Shown here: positions 36,887 through 46,321 of the stretch, piece after piece
Numbering within the stretch: the stretch's first letter is position 1
Layout of the letters: each line of letters begins with the position of its first letter
Assembly: GCA_963422595.1 (NCBI GenBank)
Contig: OY730298.1
Coordinates: 1,364,001 to 1,428,000, forward strand
From: G963422595 sp963422595
Lineage (GTDB): Bacteria > Pseudomonadota > Gammaproteobacteria > UBA4575
Length of the DNA stretch: 64,000 nucleotides
Reading direction: 5' to 3'
Made by a program: the position numbers and the translations under genes
Notes under the pieces: generated by a model
Told to the model about the DNA's origin: nothing
Seen by the model: the letters and a program-made list of their open reading frames with translations, nothing else
The model's database searches: none

Positions 36887-37852
36887 TTGGCAGAGCAGCA
36901 CCTCATCGCGCGCTACTTCTCGCATCACCGATCTGGTGCGAACGTCAACATCGGTATTGGCGATGATGCGGCGATAGTCACCCCTCCGAAAAATTCCAAA
37001 CTGGTAGTTACTACGGACACCTTAAATGAAGGCACGCATTTTCATGTTGATTGCAACCCGGAACATCTGGGCCACAAGGCCTTGGCCGTAAGCCTTAGCG
37101 ATCTTGCGGCAATGGGGGCCGTGCCGCTTTGGAGCACAATCAACTTATCCATACCGAAAACCGAGCATGCGTGGCTTGAAAAGTTTACACGCGGCTTTTT
37201 TGCGTTAGCAAATCGGCACGCTATTAAAGTTATAGGCGGTGATCTGGTCAAAGGCCCGCTATCCATCGCCACGCAAACCATTGGCTACCTGAACTCCGCT
37301 AAAGTGCTGGCTCGATCGAATGCCGAAGTGGGCGATTTGATTTATGTATCCGGAAGCATAGGAGACGCGGCGTTGGGCTTAAAGCTGCACGGACGTGTAC
37401 ACGACTTGGGTATGTCATCATCAGATCACGACTATTTTGCCTCGCGTTTCAACAAACCCGAACCGCGGGTAACCCTTGGCATGGAGATAGTAGAATTTGC
37501 CGGGGCCGCCATCGACGTCTCTGACGGCCTGCTGATTGACCTGCAACGCATCCTGACGATGAGCGCGGTAGGTGCAATAATCAATATTGAAAGGATTCCT
37601 CTTTCACAGCCAATGCGCAGACGATTCAAAACTTTGCCGGACTGGCCAATGCCTTTAACTGGTGGTGAAGACTACGAGCTTATATTTACCGCCGACAGGA
37701 AACGTACCGATAAGATACATAACGTCAGTAGCAAAAATAACTGTCCAATCACCGTAATTGGAAAAATTGTAAAAGACGCAGGTATACAATTACTAAAAGA
37801 CGGCAATCCGTTCGCGTTACCCGATACATTGGGCTTCGACCATTTCGGTTAG
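36887..37852 (+). CDS. thiL: Thiamine-monophosphate kinase
   Basis: Phosphorylates TMP to the coenzyme TPP. 321 residues from TTG 36887; IGDDAAIV near 24, TTDTLNEGTHF near 46, LSDLAAMGA near 71, GGDLVKG near 116 and GEDYELIFT near 259 are the PurM/ThiL motifs. The usual partner between nusB and pgpA. Confidence 0.94.
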   Translation: MAEQHLIARYFSHHRSGANVNIGIGDDAAIVTPPKNSKLVVTTDTLNEGTHFHVDCNPEHLGHKALAVSLSDLAAMGAVPLWSTINLSIPKTEHAWLEKFTRGFFALANRHAIKVIGGDLVKGPLSIATQTIGYLNSAKVLARSNAEVGDLIYVSGSIGDAALGLKLHGRVHDLGMSSSDHDYFASRFNKPEPRVTLGMEIVEFAGAAIDVSDGLLIDLQRILTMSAVGAIINIERIPLSQPMRRRFKTLPDWPMPLTGGEDYELIFTADRKRTDKIHNVSSKNNCPITVIGKIVKDAGIQLLKDGNPFALPDTLGFDHFG

Positions 37853-37861
37853 TCAGACGCC

Positions 37862-38341
37862 ATGCCGGAAAACATAAAACAACTCGTATTAGGCAATCCC
37901 GTGCACATCCTCTCGTTTGGCTTTGGGGCGGGATTATCGCCTATAGCACCTGGCACGGCAGGTACATTATTTGCCATACCTGTCTACTTAGTGCTGGCTT
38001 CATTTTCAACGGCCGCTTACATACTGTTCGTTACCATCGCGTTTGCGGCAGGTTGTTGGTGCTCACAACAGACGGCGAACGCCCTGGGTGTACATGACCA
38101 TCCGGGGATAGTGATTGACGAAATAGTCGGTTATTTAGTAACCATGTTTCTGGTGCCCACCACCTGGTACTGGGTACTGTCAGGGTTTATACTCTTCAGG
38201 ATATTCGATATTTGGAAACCCTGGCCAATCTCAATGGCGGAACGACGCTTTAAGAATGGTCTCGGGATCATGCTGGACGACCTGCTGGCGGCTCTTTACA
38301 GCCTGTTATTCCTGCATATCATAATCTGGTCGTTACAATAA
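37862..38341 (+). CDS. pgpA: Phosphatidylglycerophosphatase A
   Basis: Membrane phosphatase making phosphatidylglycerol. 159 residues with PIAPGTAGTLFAIP near 29, the VIDEIVGYLVTMF motif near 82 and FRIFDIWKPWPI near 118, plus three or four membrane helices. Starts 9 bases after thiL; ends the operon. Confidence 0.94.
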   Translation: MPENIKQLVLGNPVHILSFGFGAGLSPIAPGTAGTLFAIPVYLVLASFSTAAYILFVTIAFAAGCWCSQQTANALGVHDHPGIVIDEIVGYLVTMFLVPTTWYWVLSGFILFRIFDIWKPWPISMAERRFKNGLGIMLDDLLAALYSLLFLHIIIWSLQ

Positions 38342-38439
38342 ACCTGACCCATGTCCCGCACCCCGACCGATATTTCGACCAAACTCCATAAGCCCGTAGG
38401 TGATACCACTTGGCCAATATCCTCAACCAGGCTCCCTGA

Positions 38440-38625
38440 CTAACCTATCCCAACCTGTAAGAAACTGGCACTTCCTTCCCAGAGGCAGCCTTTGCGGGTG
38501 TATTGTCCGGCATGGATAGAAACGATGCCGTAGTCGGGAAGCGCAAGCCAGGCTATGCACCGCCCGTCCACCATGAACCCGTGCCGATGGAAGTCGAAGT
38601 TCAGGCTGTCGTAATGAACCTCACT
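38440..38625 (-). pseudogene. C-terminal remnant of a paralogue of the next gene
   Basis: The minus-strand frame reads HYDSLNFDFHRHGFMVDGRC, then IAWLALPDYGIVSIHAGQYT. This parallels the C-terminus of the neighbouring membrane protein (DNLDHFFYRYGTRLDGRC; PLPDYQITSIQ). It is closed upstream by a stop at 38626. So an old tandem copy has decayed here. The rest of 38342-38440 shows nothing. Confidence 0.6.
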
Positions 38626-38650
38626 CTAGCCTGCATGTCTGTCTGGCCGG

Positions 38651-40021
38651 CTAGTCGGGGTATGGGAACACTGCCTCTGCTATTCGCTGTCGTACTCCGT
38701 TTTTGCCAGGCATGCTCAGCTTAATCTGAATGCTGGTGATTTGATAGTCCGGGAGCGGGATAGACAACAGGCAACGCCCGTCAAGGCGTGTCCCGTACCG
38801 GTAAAAGAAATGGTCCAGATTGTCGAAGCCGTAGCGCTTTCTGTGACGGGGCAGGTCATCGCTATTGACAGGAAAAATATGTACGTGCGTACGAAGGCGT
38901 CGGGGTGCATCCGTCCGCGTGCACGGTTCCTTGAGGTAGACCAGCCGGCTATCGATGATATGGAAGTCGAAATGAGAGCGGGCAAGGGGCACGGGCTCGC
39001 CGGCGACAATCAATTGCCAGGTTCTTTGTAAATCGGCAGCCTCGGCCTTGAATTGAACATATTTCCAGGCAACCAGTCCGCCACTGCTGACAATAACCAC
39101 CGCACAGGCCGTCAGCCATAGCGGGATGCGCGCGATGCCCGGTGAAGACATCGCTACGGCCTGTCGTCTCTGAGCCAGCAGCAACTCAAGCGCATAGCAC
39201 AGGCAGGCGATACCCAGCAGATATTCGTATACCTCCAACGGTCTTGCATAAGGATGGTGATCATGCAAATCATGCGCATAGAAGAGAGCCAGGTCGAGCG
39301 CCAGGGTCGCGGCGACCATGATGAACCACTTTGGCTGCCTGGATGCCAGCGCGAACACGCCCAGCAGCAACAGCAACCCATGCTCCGCCAGTTCCCGCGC
39401 AGGAAAGTAAAATGATAAATATCCCTCCGCCCGGCTGAGCGCATAAAACCGTATAAGCAGAAAGCCCAGCAGCAGTGGGACGGTGGGCAATGGAATGCCG
39501 AATAGCCTGTCCCGTCGGAAGCCGTGCGCGATGGCGGTGACCACGCACAGCAGCGTCGCTCCTTCCAGATACAGTATCTCGAATAGCTGCACGTTGATAT
39601 TATGGACGTTCGTTTCGCCCTGTTTATTCGTGCCCGTAAGGAAATCGGGCGTAGACCACCCGAACAAGCGCTGCCCCCAGCTTATCTCCTCACCGGCGAC
39701 GAACAGGAATGCGGCCGCGCCCAGAATATAGACCCAACGAAGGGGACGGCTATGCTCCCGACAGGCCGTGGCGGCAAGCAGCAGGCTGGCTAGAAAAAAC
39801 CACACTGCGGTGAGGTTCTCGGTCCAGCTGTCTTCCCGGTTCAGCGCATCGTAGAGCCACCGGTCGGTGATGTTGAGGGCGGTGAAAAAGACGATGCTCA
39901 GGCAGATGATGAGATAGCTGCAAATGGCAACCTTGTTGTCAAGGCCATCATCGGGGGGAGATTTATGCACACCGCATGTGCCTGTTTCATTGCCATATCG
40001 CACATTAATCAAGACATTCAT
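38651..40021 (-). CDS. Polytopic membrane protein, unknown function
   Basis: 456 residues with about eight or nine hydrophobic helices between residues 30 and 320 and a periplasm-like C-terminal domain (about 325-456) containing RLDGRCLLSIPLPDYQ. FVAGEEISWGQRLFGW near residue 108-123 is a striking conserved-looking acidic segment within the membrane part. Base composition is GC-richer than its neighbours. No name can be given from sequence alone. Confidence 0.7.
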   Translation of the reverse strand: MNVLINVRYGNETGTCGVHKSPPDDGLDNKVAICSYLIICLSIVFFTALNITDRWLYDALNREDSWTENLTAVWFFLASLLLAATACREHSRPLRWVYILGAAAFLFVAGEEISWGQRLFGWSTPDFLTGTNKQGETNVHNINVQLFEILYLEGATLLCVVTAIAHGFRRDRLFGIPLPTVPLLLGFLLIRFYALSRAEGYLSFYFPARELAEHGLLLLLGVFALASRQPKWFIMVAATLALDLALFYAHDLHDHHPYARPLEVYEYLLGIACLCYALELLLAQRRQAVAMSSPGIARIPLWLTACAVVIVSSGGLVAWKYVQFKAEAADLQRTWQLIVAGEPVPLARSHFDFHIIDSRLVYLKEPCTRTDAPRRLRTHVHIFPVNSDDLPRHRKRYGFDNLDHFFYRYGTRLDGRCLLSIPLPDYQITSIQIKLSMPGKNGVRQRIAEAVFPYPD

Positions 40022-40220
40022 CCAGGCAGGGTTTTAAGATAACGTGATTTTCTGGTTTAAAGTCTTACATCCTGTCTCATCGCTAAGATAATGCTGAACG
40101 CTGGACAATGACTTTCTGCCGCACCAGTTCGCGGGGATGGAAGTGCTTTTGTTATCTACTCACAATGACTAAAATGCCCCTTCGTTTGTATAAATCGGCA
40201 TTCGCAATTAGATTACTATC

Positions 40221-40249
40221 TTGACATCATAAGGACAAAGCTGTATAGT
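40221..40249 (+). promoter_or_regulatory. Strong sigma70-type promoter
   Basis: TTGACA at 40221-40226 and TATAGT at 40244-40249 with a 17-base spacer, nearly consensus. The transcript would start near 40256, run through the repeats and could reach gltX at 40805; a separate small RNA is also possible. Confidence 0.6.
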
Positions 40250-40255
40250 GGCAAC

Positions 40256-40560
40256 AGTGTTTAGACTGTCCGCACAGAACAGTTACCAGACAAGACGTTG
40301 GAGTACTGACCATTTCCTTGCCGTTGCAAGAAACGATTACGCGATACGTGATTGTTTTTTGCCGCCGCGCAATGTCGGGATATGATATTACCTTTTAGGT
40401 TATTGCATGGAACGTTGCGCAATAACATTTGCAAGATGTTGGAGTACTGACCATTTCCTTGATAAGGACCGGGATACATGATTGTTTCCTTACGCGCCGT
40501 GCGGAACAGTTGCGCAATATTTGGGATAGTGATTGTTTCTATTGCTAAGGGCCATAACGC
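40256..40560 (+). repeat. Degenerate ~141-base tandem repeats
   Basis: GTTGGAGTACTGACCATTTC occurs at 40298 and 40439 inside 30-base blocks (40291-40320 and 40432-40461... differing at one place), 141 bases apart. Each is followed by GATAC(G/A)TGATTGTTT and flanked by GCGCAAT words; a third partial unit has GATAGTGATTGTTT near 40540. Confidence 0.6.
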
Positions 40561-40804
40561 CTGGGCAATCCGGCCTGCTGTGGATTGCCATATGAGTCAC
40601 GACCCATAATGACAGCTGGGGACAGAATTTATTTTTTAATATCTGGTTTGTAAGGAACAACGTTCGTTGCTCCTTAAAAGGGCTTTCCCTAAAGGATTGT
40701 TCCCGGTCACCGATAACACAAATCTAACTCACTGCTCCTTGAACAAATTATTTCATTGTAAAATAAAGGCAATTATTTCTTAAAACATCACTATATTTTC
40801 CTGA

Positions 40805-42211
40805 ATGAAAATACGTACTCGTTTTGCGCCGAGTCCAACCGGCTATCTACACCTCGGCGGTGCACGAACCGCATTATTTAATTGGCTGTATGCCAGAAAG
40901 CATAGAGGTGAATATTTATTACGCATAGAAGACACAGACCGAAAACGTTCCACAGATGAATTTACTCAGGATGTCCTTACCTCCCTGTCCTGGCTGGGGC
41001 TTGAGTCACATCTGGCGCCGATTTACCAATCCACGCGCATGGCTAAATATCAGGAAGCCATACAACAACTGCTTGATGCAGGGAAGGCCTATCATTGCTA
41101 CTGCTCAAAAGAACGATTAGATACGCTTAGACAGCAGCAAATGCTAAACAGACAAAAACCTCGTTACGACGGTTTTTGCAGGAAGCTGGCCCATACGCCA
41201 GCTACCGGCACCAATCCGGTAGTACGTTTTAAGAACCCCCTTGATGGCGACGTCAAGATCGAAGATCGGGTCCGCGGCACTGTAAACATACGCAATGATG
41301 AACTGGATGACTTAATTTTAGCGCGTTCCGATGGCACGCCAACTTATCAATTATGCGCCGTCGTCGATGACATTGACTTTGCCATCACCCACGTAATAAG
41401 AGGCGACGATCATCTGAACAACACGCCCAGACAAATTAATATATTCAGGGCGCTGCGCCGCACAGCCCCTGCTTATGTCCACGTCCCACTGATACACGGC
41501 AAAGACGGCGGGCGACTGGCTAAACGTCATGGCGCGGAATCTGTAAACCAGTATCGCCGTGACGGCTTCCTGCCGCAGGCATTATTGAATTATTTGGCGC
41601 GATTAGGCTGGTCACACGGGGATCAGGAAATTTTTTCAGTCGAAGAAATGGTGGAACTATTCAACCTGGATGCTATTCATCGATCTGCGGCAACGTTTGA
41701 CCTCGAAAAACTGCTTTGGGTCAATCATCAACACATGCAAAAGACTGCTGGCGCTACCATCAAACCTATACTGAAAGCATACTTCAATGCCAAAGGGATT
41801 TATCCTGATAGTCAGCCGGATACAGCATCGTTATTCGACGCGCTCAAAGGGCGCTGTAAAACCATCCAGGAACTATGCGATGCAAGTGCTTTCTTTTATC
41901 AGGAAATTGATAGATACGATGACAAAGCAAGTGGTGCAAACTTTGGCGCAGACAGCATAGAAATCTTGCAGACCTTGAAACACAGACTAAAAGCAATCGA
42001 CGACTGGTCGGCCGCCAGCGTGAAGATTGTAATCAAGTCCGCTGCCAATGACATGAGTCTGAACATGAGTAAGGTCGCGCCACCTTTACGGCTGGCGGTT
42101 ACCGGACGCACCGTTTCTCCATCTATCGACGTCACACTGGCACTTTTAGGAGCTAAAAAATCTTTGCGTCGTATTGAACGGGCAATTGAATATATTGCAG
42201 GCTCGGTATAG
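40805..42211 (+). CDS. gltX: Glutamyl-tRNA synthetase
   Basis: Charges tRNA-Glu. 468 residues, class I: RFAPSPTGYLHLGGARTALFNW with the HIGH-type signature (HLGG) near residue 17, and the KMSKS-type loop as LAKRHGAESV near 240. The helical anticodon-binding domain follows. Complete. tRNA-Ala follows 19 bases later; in many gammaproteobacteria tRNA-Glu comes next, here it is 8.5 kb away behind the CRISPR-Cas locus. Confidence 0.96.
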   Translation: MKIRTRFAPSPTGYLHLGGARTALFNWLYARKHRGEYLLRIEDTDRKRSTDEFTQDVLTSLSWLGLESHLAPIYQSTRMAKYQEAIQQLLDAGKAYHCYCSKERLDTLRQQQMLNRQKPRYDGFCRKLAHTPATGTNPVVRFKNPLDGDVKIEDRVRGTVNIRNDELDDLILARSDGTPTYQLCAVVDDIDFAITHVIRGDDHLNNTPRQINIFRALRRTAPAYVHVPLIHGKDGGRLAKRHGAESVNQYRRDGFLPQALLNYLARLGWSHGDQEIFSVEEMVELFNLDAIHRSAATFDLEKLLWVNHQHMQKTAGATIKPILKAYFNAKGIYPDSQPDTASLFDALKGRCKTIQELCDASAFFYQEIDRYDDKASGANFGADSIEILQTLKHRLKAIDDWSAASVKIVIKSAANDMSLNMSKVAPPLRLAVTGRTVSPSIDVTLALLGAKKSLRRIERAIEYIAGSV

Positions 42212-42230
42212 ATTATAACGACAAACACAT

Positions 42231-42306
<76 letters not shown>

Positions 42307-42362
42307 AACCCCGTTAAGCACGTTCCTCAATTTCTATTCACCATCTTTTCAGGAATCAATAA

Positions 42363-42598
42363 ATGAGCAGTATTTTTAACCAATTCACTAACCAATATCA
42401 GGTATCCAGGACCTTGCGTTTACTGATATTCATAATGCTGACGCCAACGGCGCGTATCATATTGCTCTTAAGGGACTACTCATGCTTACACAGCTTAGAG
42501 CGAGTACAGAAAATAGGTGTAAGCCATTAAAAAATAAGGCGTGGTACGAATTTGTGCAGGATAAAGAAGTAATATTAGACAGCAATGAATCAGGATAA
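42363..42598 (+). pseudogene. cas12a deletion relic (start joined to end)
   Basis: The ATG at 42363, with AGGA 8 bases before it, opens MSSIFNQFTNQYQVSRTLRL, the N-terminus of a Cas12a protein (FxxFTNxYxxxKTLRFEL pattern). After about 20 codons the matching frame changes: from 42425 the third frame reads DIHNADANGAYHIALKGLLM and later NKAWYEFVQ to a TAA at 42596-42598. DADANGAYHIALKG is the RuvC-III motif of Cas12a and xxYFEFVQ its C-terminal end. About 1200 codons are missing and the joint is out of frame, so no Cas12a can be made. The intact effector begins 4 bases later. Confidence 0.85.
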
Positions 42599-42602
42599 TT
42601 AA

Positions 42603-45600
42603 ATGCTTACCTTTAGAGACAACCCATATCAATATACCCGCGCGGTTCGTTTTCGGGCCGAGCCACAACAACAGAGCGAGTGCTTTCAAGAGAGAACTTC
42701 ACATGAGCATGGCAAGCCTGATTTATCCGGGTTAGCAGGCTTGCTGTTAGAGATTCACGGGAACTTGCAAAAGCTATTCTACGTTCAGGATAAAAACGGC
42801 AAGCTGATCTTGAGTAAAAAGCTTTCTGTAAACAAAACCTGGCTGAAACTCTGGCACAAGAATACTTTTTATCTGCGCATTAAAGACCAGCACAACAAGC
42901 AAGGAAAATATGCGCTTAAAGATTTAATGGAACTACATGACGATTTGAAGTCGTGGCTGGAAAACTGGAAAAATCATGCTGATTACCTTAAAGACGCTTC
43001 CGGGCGTCCGCAAAACGATCAGTCTCGTCGCAGTGATATCGCTAACACTATCAATATGCTGTTAAACCGAAGAACGCTCGCGTACATCAAAGATTTTTTG
43101 CTGGAGGCCCATGCAAAAGATGCCAGGTCAGACGAGAATATTGAAGGGCTCAAGACAGCTTTGGATCAGGTGGAAGATAAACTGAAAAATGCGGAACAAT
43201 ACTATCTCCCGTCTCAATCATCTGGTATAGAAATAGCTAAAGCCAGTTTCAATTTGTATACCGTAAATAAAAAACCGCAAGATTATGCTACCAGGCTAAA
43301 AACAGTAAAGCATAAACTTGAAAGTGACTCTTTTTCAGCTATCACTAAAAATAAAAATGGCGATTATCTGTGGAAAAATGGCGGCCGGGATATTTTCACC
43401 TTTAAGAGCGAACAGGAAAAGAAATGGATAACAAGATATACCGCTCAACATAACGATAAATTAAAAGGAGATCTGGAAACAGGCCTTTCTCTCTCTTTAG
43501 ACCAAACCTATGCTGCCATGAAGTCTTTCAAGGCCGAACAGAAGTCGATCTTTGATGAAGTGATGACACACGTTGCCAATGATCAGGGCAGCAGCTATCG
43601 GGTGAACAATGAAAAACACCTGCTCAAGGACTATGAATTCAGTTATGAAACCCTCAATCAGGATGGCATTAACGAGGCATTTTCATTATTCATCTTTAAG
43701 AGTGATAAGAGTGATAAGAGTGAAGAGAAATACAAGGAACATGAAAAATTTTGTGAACACTATAAGAAAGTTGCTCAACAACGCGGCAGGCTTATTGCCC
43801 AAATCAAAGGTATTGAAAAGGAAAAGCAGGACGCAATGCAAACCAGTTATTGGAGCCTGATCTATGTAGAGGATAACCGCAAGCAGCTATGGCTTGTACC
43901 GAAAGATCGCATGCAAGACGCAAAAAAATTTATCTACAACAGTCACGGCCGAAAAAACTACCAGGCAGGTAGTTCAAAGTATCTGTGTTGTTTTGAATCC
44001 CTGACCATGCGTGCACTGCATAAACTCTGTTTTGCCGAACAAAGCTCTTTTGTAGAAGGTATGCCAGATAACCTAAAACAATTGCAACAGGACGTCAAGG
44101 AATTCAAAACCGACGGAGATGAACACAAGATCAGTCAAAAGAATCGTAAGAAACTTGACTTTTTCCAAAAATTAATGGCGTCTGATCATCTCCAAAATAC
44201 CTTGCAGCTTGAAAATTTTAATTTAACGAGCATCCGTGAAGCAGAAAGTTTAGAAAGTTTAGAAGAGTTTGAAACAGTACTGGAAAATATTTGCTACCAC
44301 GTCAAGAGAATAGTAATCAAAGAAGATGAGAAACAGCACTTTCTTGATAAGTTTAACGTAACTGCGCTGAACGTCGCCTCCTACGATTTAGAAAGAAGAA
44401 ATAAAAATACTCACCAAACGCCAGCCAGCGAAAATAAATACCACACAGATTTATGGCAGGCATTCTGGAATAGCGTTGACCAGCCTGACGACAACACAAA
44501 TGTAAAAGGTTTCACCATAGGAAAGGTGCGTCTTAACCCAGAGGTAAAAATCCGCTATCGCAAAGCTGATCCCGAACTTAAAAAATACTTTGATAAAAAG
44601 CAATTCGACAAATCATTCAGGCACCGTAACTTAAAGGATCAATTTACCATTACTTTCACTCTGGCACTCAATGCCGGCAAAAGATATGAGGAACTTGCTT
44701 TCAGCGAACCAGAAAAAATATTAGAGAAAATCGAAGATTTTAACCAGAAATTGAATAAAGACAGGGACTTCAAAACTGCGTGGAAGTATGGAATTGACCG
44801 CGGCAACATTGAGCTTGCTACCTTATGCCTTGCCAAATTTGATCCCGATAAAGACACCTATCAGGAAAATAATAAAACCATCGTAAAACCAGGCTTTCCT
44901 GACGGCGACGAGGATATCAAATGCTATGAGTTAAAAAACTATAAATATAATGAAAGATACACTGACAGCAAAGGGCAGAAGAAAACACGAGAAGCGATTA
45001 AAAACCTTTCCTATTTTATAGATCAGGAAGGCCTCTTTACTACCAAATCAGTAACCTGTCTGGATCTCACAACCGCCAAAGTCATCAGGGGGAAAATTGT
45101 CGCCAATGGCGATGTAATGACTTACCTCAAACTGAAGAAGACTGTAGCAAAGCGCAGGCTCTATGATCTCTATCACGCCGGGAAGATAGATGCAAATGCA
45201 CAGTTAAAGTGTAGCAAAAAAGAAAATGGCAAGGAATCAGAAGACAGGCCGCAAGGTGTATTAAACATTAAAACTGAGAAAGGTGAGAAAACCATTTATT
45301 GGTTCTTGAATAAATATAAAGATATTTTTTCTGAAGAGACTATTAAACAAAATCTTAACCGTTATCTCAGTGAGATAAGAAATAAAAACCATCATCACAC
45401 CCCGGCAATTTTGCAAATCAACCATTTGCGCGATGCCATTACCGCCAACATGGTAGGTGTGATTTGTCACTTACAAAAAAAATACCCGGGCTTTGTCCTC
45501 TTGGAAGATTTAAGACAAAGTGTTGTTGACGAGCACTTTTTCAAACACAACGAGAACATCAGTCGCAGGTTGGAAAATGCCCTCTATAATAAATTTCAAG

Positions 45601-46319
45601 CTCTCGGATTGGTTCCTCCCCATGTCAAAGATGCTATTTCTTTAAGAGAAAAAATTCGGGAAGAACAATATAAACCCTTTCGGATAAATTTAGAGGAAAA
45701 AGCAAAAAGCCATTATAAAAAACATAAAAAAAAGAAAGATTACCAAGGCAAAAGTTCAGAAGATGGAATTGCTCTAAGTAAAGAAAAATTACAAGACGAA
45801 TTAGAAAATAAGTTTAGAAAAGAAACCAAATTAAGCCATCAAATCGGCGCAATTGTTTTTGTAGATGAATATGGCACCAGTGTAGAATGTCCACATTGTG
45901 AGGAGAAACAAAATCGATCACAATCAGAAAAAAATGACGAGAAACTTCGACAGCGCCGTTTTATTTGCGGGCCTTGTGGTTTTGACACGCATCGCTTCAA
46001 AGAAGAGCGGGAACAAGATTATAAACCAGAGGTTATCGACTCCTGCAAGGAAAAATTTAATTTGCTTAAAGAAATTGATGACCCGGATAAGGTAGCAGCT
46101 TACAACATTGCCAAGAAAATCACTGATCCCAAAAAAATTCGACCAATGAGGTTTCCAGAAGAATCAAACGAACAGGGTAATCGCACTGGCGCTAAAAGGG
46201 GCAAGAGCAAGCACAAAAAGCAACAACGTAATACCCGGGCACAAAATTCGTCACGAGGTTCTACACATAAGCCTTTTCAAACATTGCGGAATGACCTGAA
46301 GAAAAAGCAGAACTCATAG
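42603..46319 (+). CDS. cas12a2: Cas12a2-like type V effector nuclease
   Basis: 1238 residues. The start NPYQYTRAVRFRAEP parallels the Cas12a/Cas12a2 N-terminus. Split RuvC: RuvC-I YGIDRGNIELATLCLA with Asp732, RuvC-II FVLLEDLRQS with Glu968, RuvC-III DDPDKVAAYNIAKK with Asp1162. Between II and III lies a zinc ribbon, CPHC at 1096-1099 and CGPCGF at 1122-1127, where Cas12a has its Nuc domain; this, and the ATLC after RuvC-I, match what is known of Cas12a2 (RNA-activated, collateral double-strand DNA cleavage, abortive infection). The tail is Lys/Arg/Gln rich and probably disordered. AGGA lies 7 bases before the ATG. cas4 follows after 2 bases. Alternative: another zinc-ribbon Cas12 close to Cas12a. 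Confidence 0.82.
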   Translation: MLTFRDNPYQYTRAVRFRAEPQQQSECFQERTSHEHGKPDLSGLAGLLLEIHGNLQKLFYVQDKNGKLILSKKLSVNKTWLKLWHKNTFYLRIKDQHNKQGKYALKDLMELHDDLKSWLENWKNHADYLKDASGRPQNDQSRRSDIANTINMLLNRRTLAYIKDFLLEAHAKDARSDENIEGLKTALDQVEDKLKNAEQYYLPSQSSGIEIAKASFNLYTVNKKPQDYATRLKTVKHKLESDSFSAITKNKNGDYLWKNGGRDIFTFKSEQEKKWITRYTAQHNDKLKGDLETGLSLSLDQTYAAMKSFKAEQKSIFDEVMTHVANDQGSSYRVNNEKHLLKDYEFSYETLNQDGINEAFSLFIFKSDKSDKSEEKYKEHEKFCEHYKKVAQQRGRLIAQIKGIEKEKQDAMQTSYWSLIYVEDNRKQLWLVPKDRMQDAKKFIYNSHGRKNYQAGSSKYLCCFESLTMRALHKLCFAEQSSFVEGMPDNLKQLQQDVKEFKTDGDEHKISQKNRKKLDFFQKLMASDHLQNTLQLENFNLTSIREAESLESLEEFETVLENICYHVKRIVIKEDEKQHFLDKFNVTALNVASYDLERRNKNTHQTPASENKYHTDLWQAFWNSVDQPDDNTNVKGFTIGKVRLNPEVKIRYRKADPELKKYFDKKQFDKSFRHRNLKDQFTITFTLALNAGKRYEELAFSEPEKILEKIEDFNQKLNKDRDFKTAWKYGIDRGNIELATLCLAKFDPDKDTYQENNKTIVKPGFPDGDEDIKCYELKNYKYNERYTDSKGQKKTREAIKNLSYFIDQEGLFTTKSVTCLDLTTAKVIRGKIVANGDVMTYLKLKKTVAKRRLYDLYHAGKIDANAQLKCSKKENGKESEDRPQGVLNIKTEKGEKTIYWFLNKYKDIFSEETIKQNLNRYLSEIRNKNHHHTPAILQINHLRDAITANMVGVICHLQKKYPGFVLLEDLRQSVVDEHFFKHNENISRRLENALYNKFQALGLVPPHVKDAISLREKIREEQYKPFRINLEEKAKSHYKKHKKKKDYQGKSSEDGIALSKEKLQDELENKFRKETKLSHQIGAIVFVDEYGTSVECPHCEEKQNRSQSEKNDEKLRQRRFICGPCGFDTHRFKEEREQDYKPEVIDSCKEKFNLLKEIDDPDKVAAYNIAKKITDPKKIRPMRFPEESNEQGNRTGAKRGKSKHKKQQRNTRAQNSSRGSTHKPFQTLRNDLKKKQNS

Positions 46320-46321
46320 AT

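Larger units (their letters stand above)
40022..40804. other. 783-base non-coding gap before gltX
   Basis: No gene. Contains a good sigma70 promoter (40221-40249) and two and a half degenerate repeat units downstream of it (40256-40560), described separately. Confidence 0.6.

Noticed and set aside
38503..39031. Plus-strand frames of 73 and 96 codons opposite the membrane protein end
   Set aside because: They oppose the convincing minus-strand gene and its paralogue remnant and show no features of their own.
42603..46319. Naming the effector plain Cas12a
   Set aside because: The zinc ribbon between RuvC-II and RuvC-III and the non-canonical RuvC-III (DPDKVAAYNIAKK) do not fit Cas12a, while a true Cas12a RuvC-III (DADANGAYHIALKG) is present in the relic just upstream.
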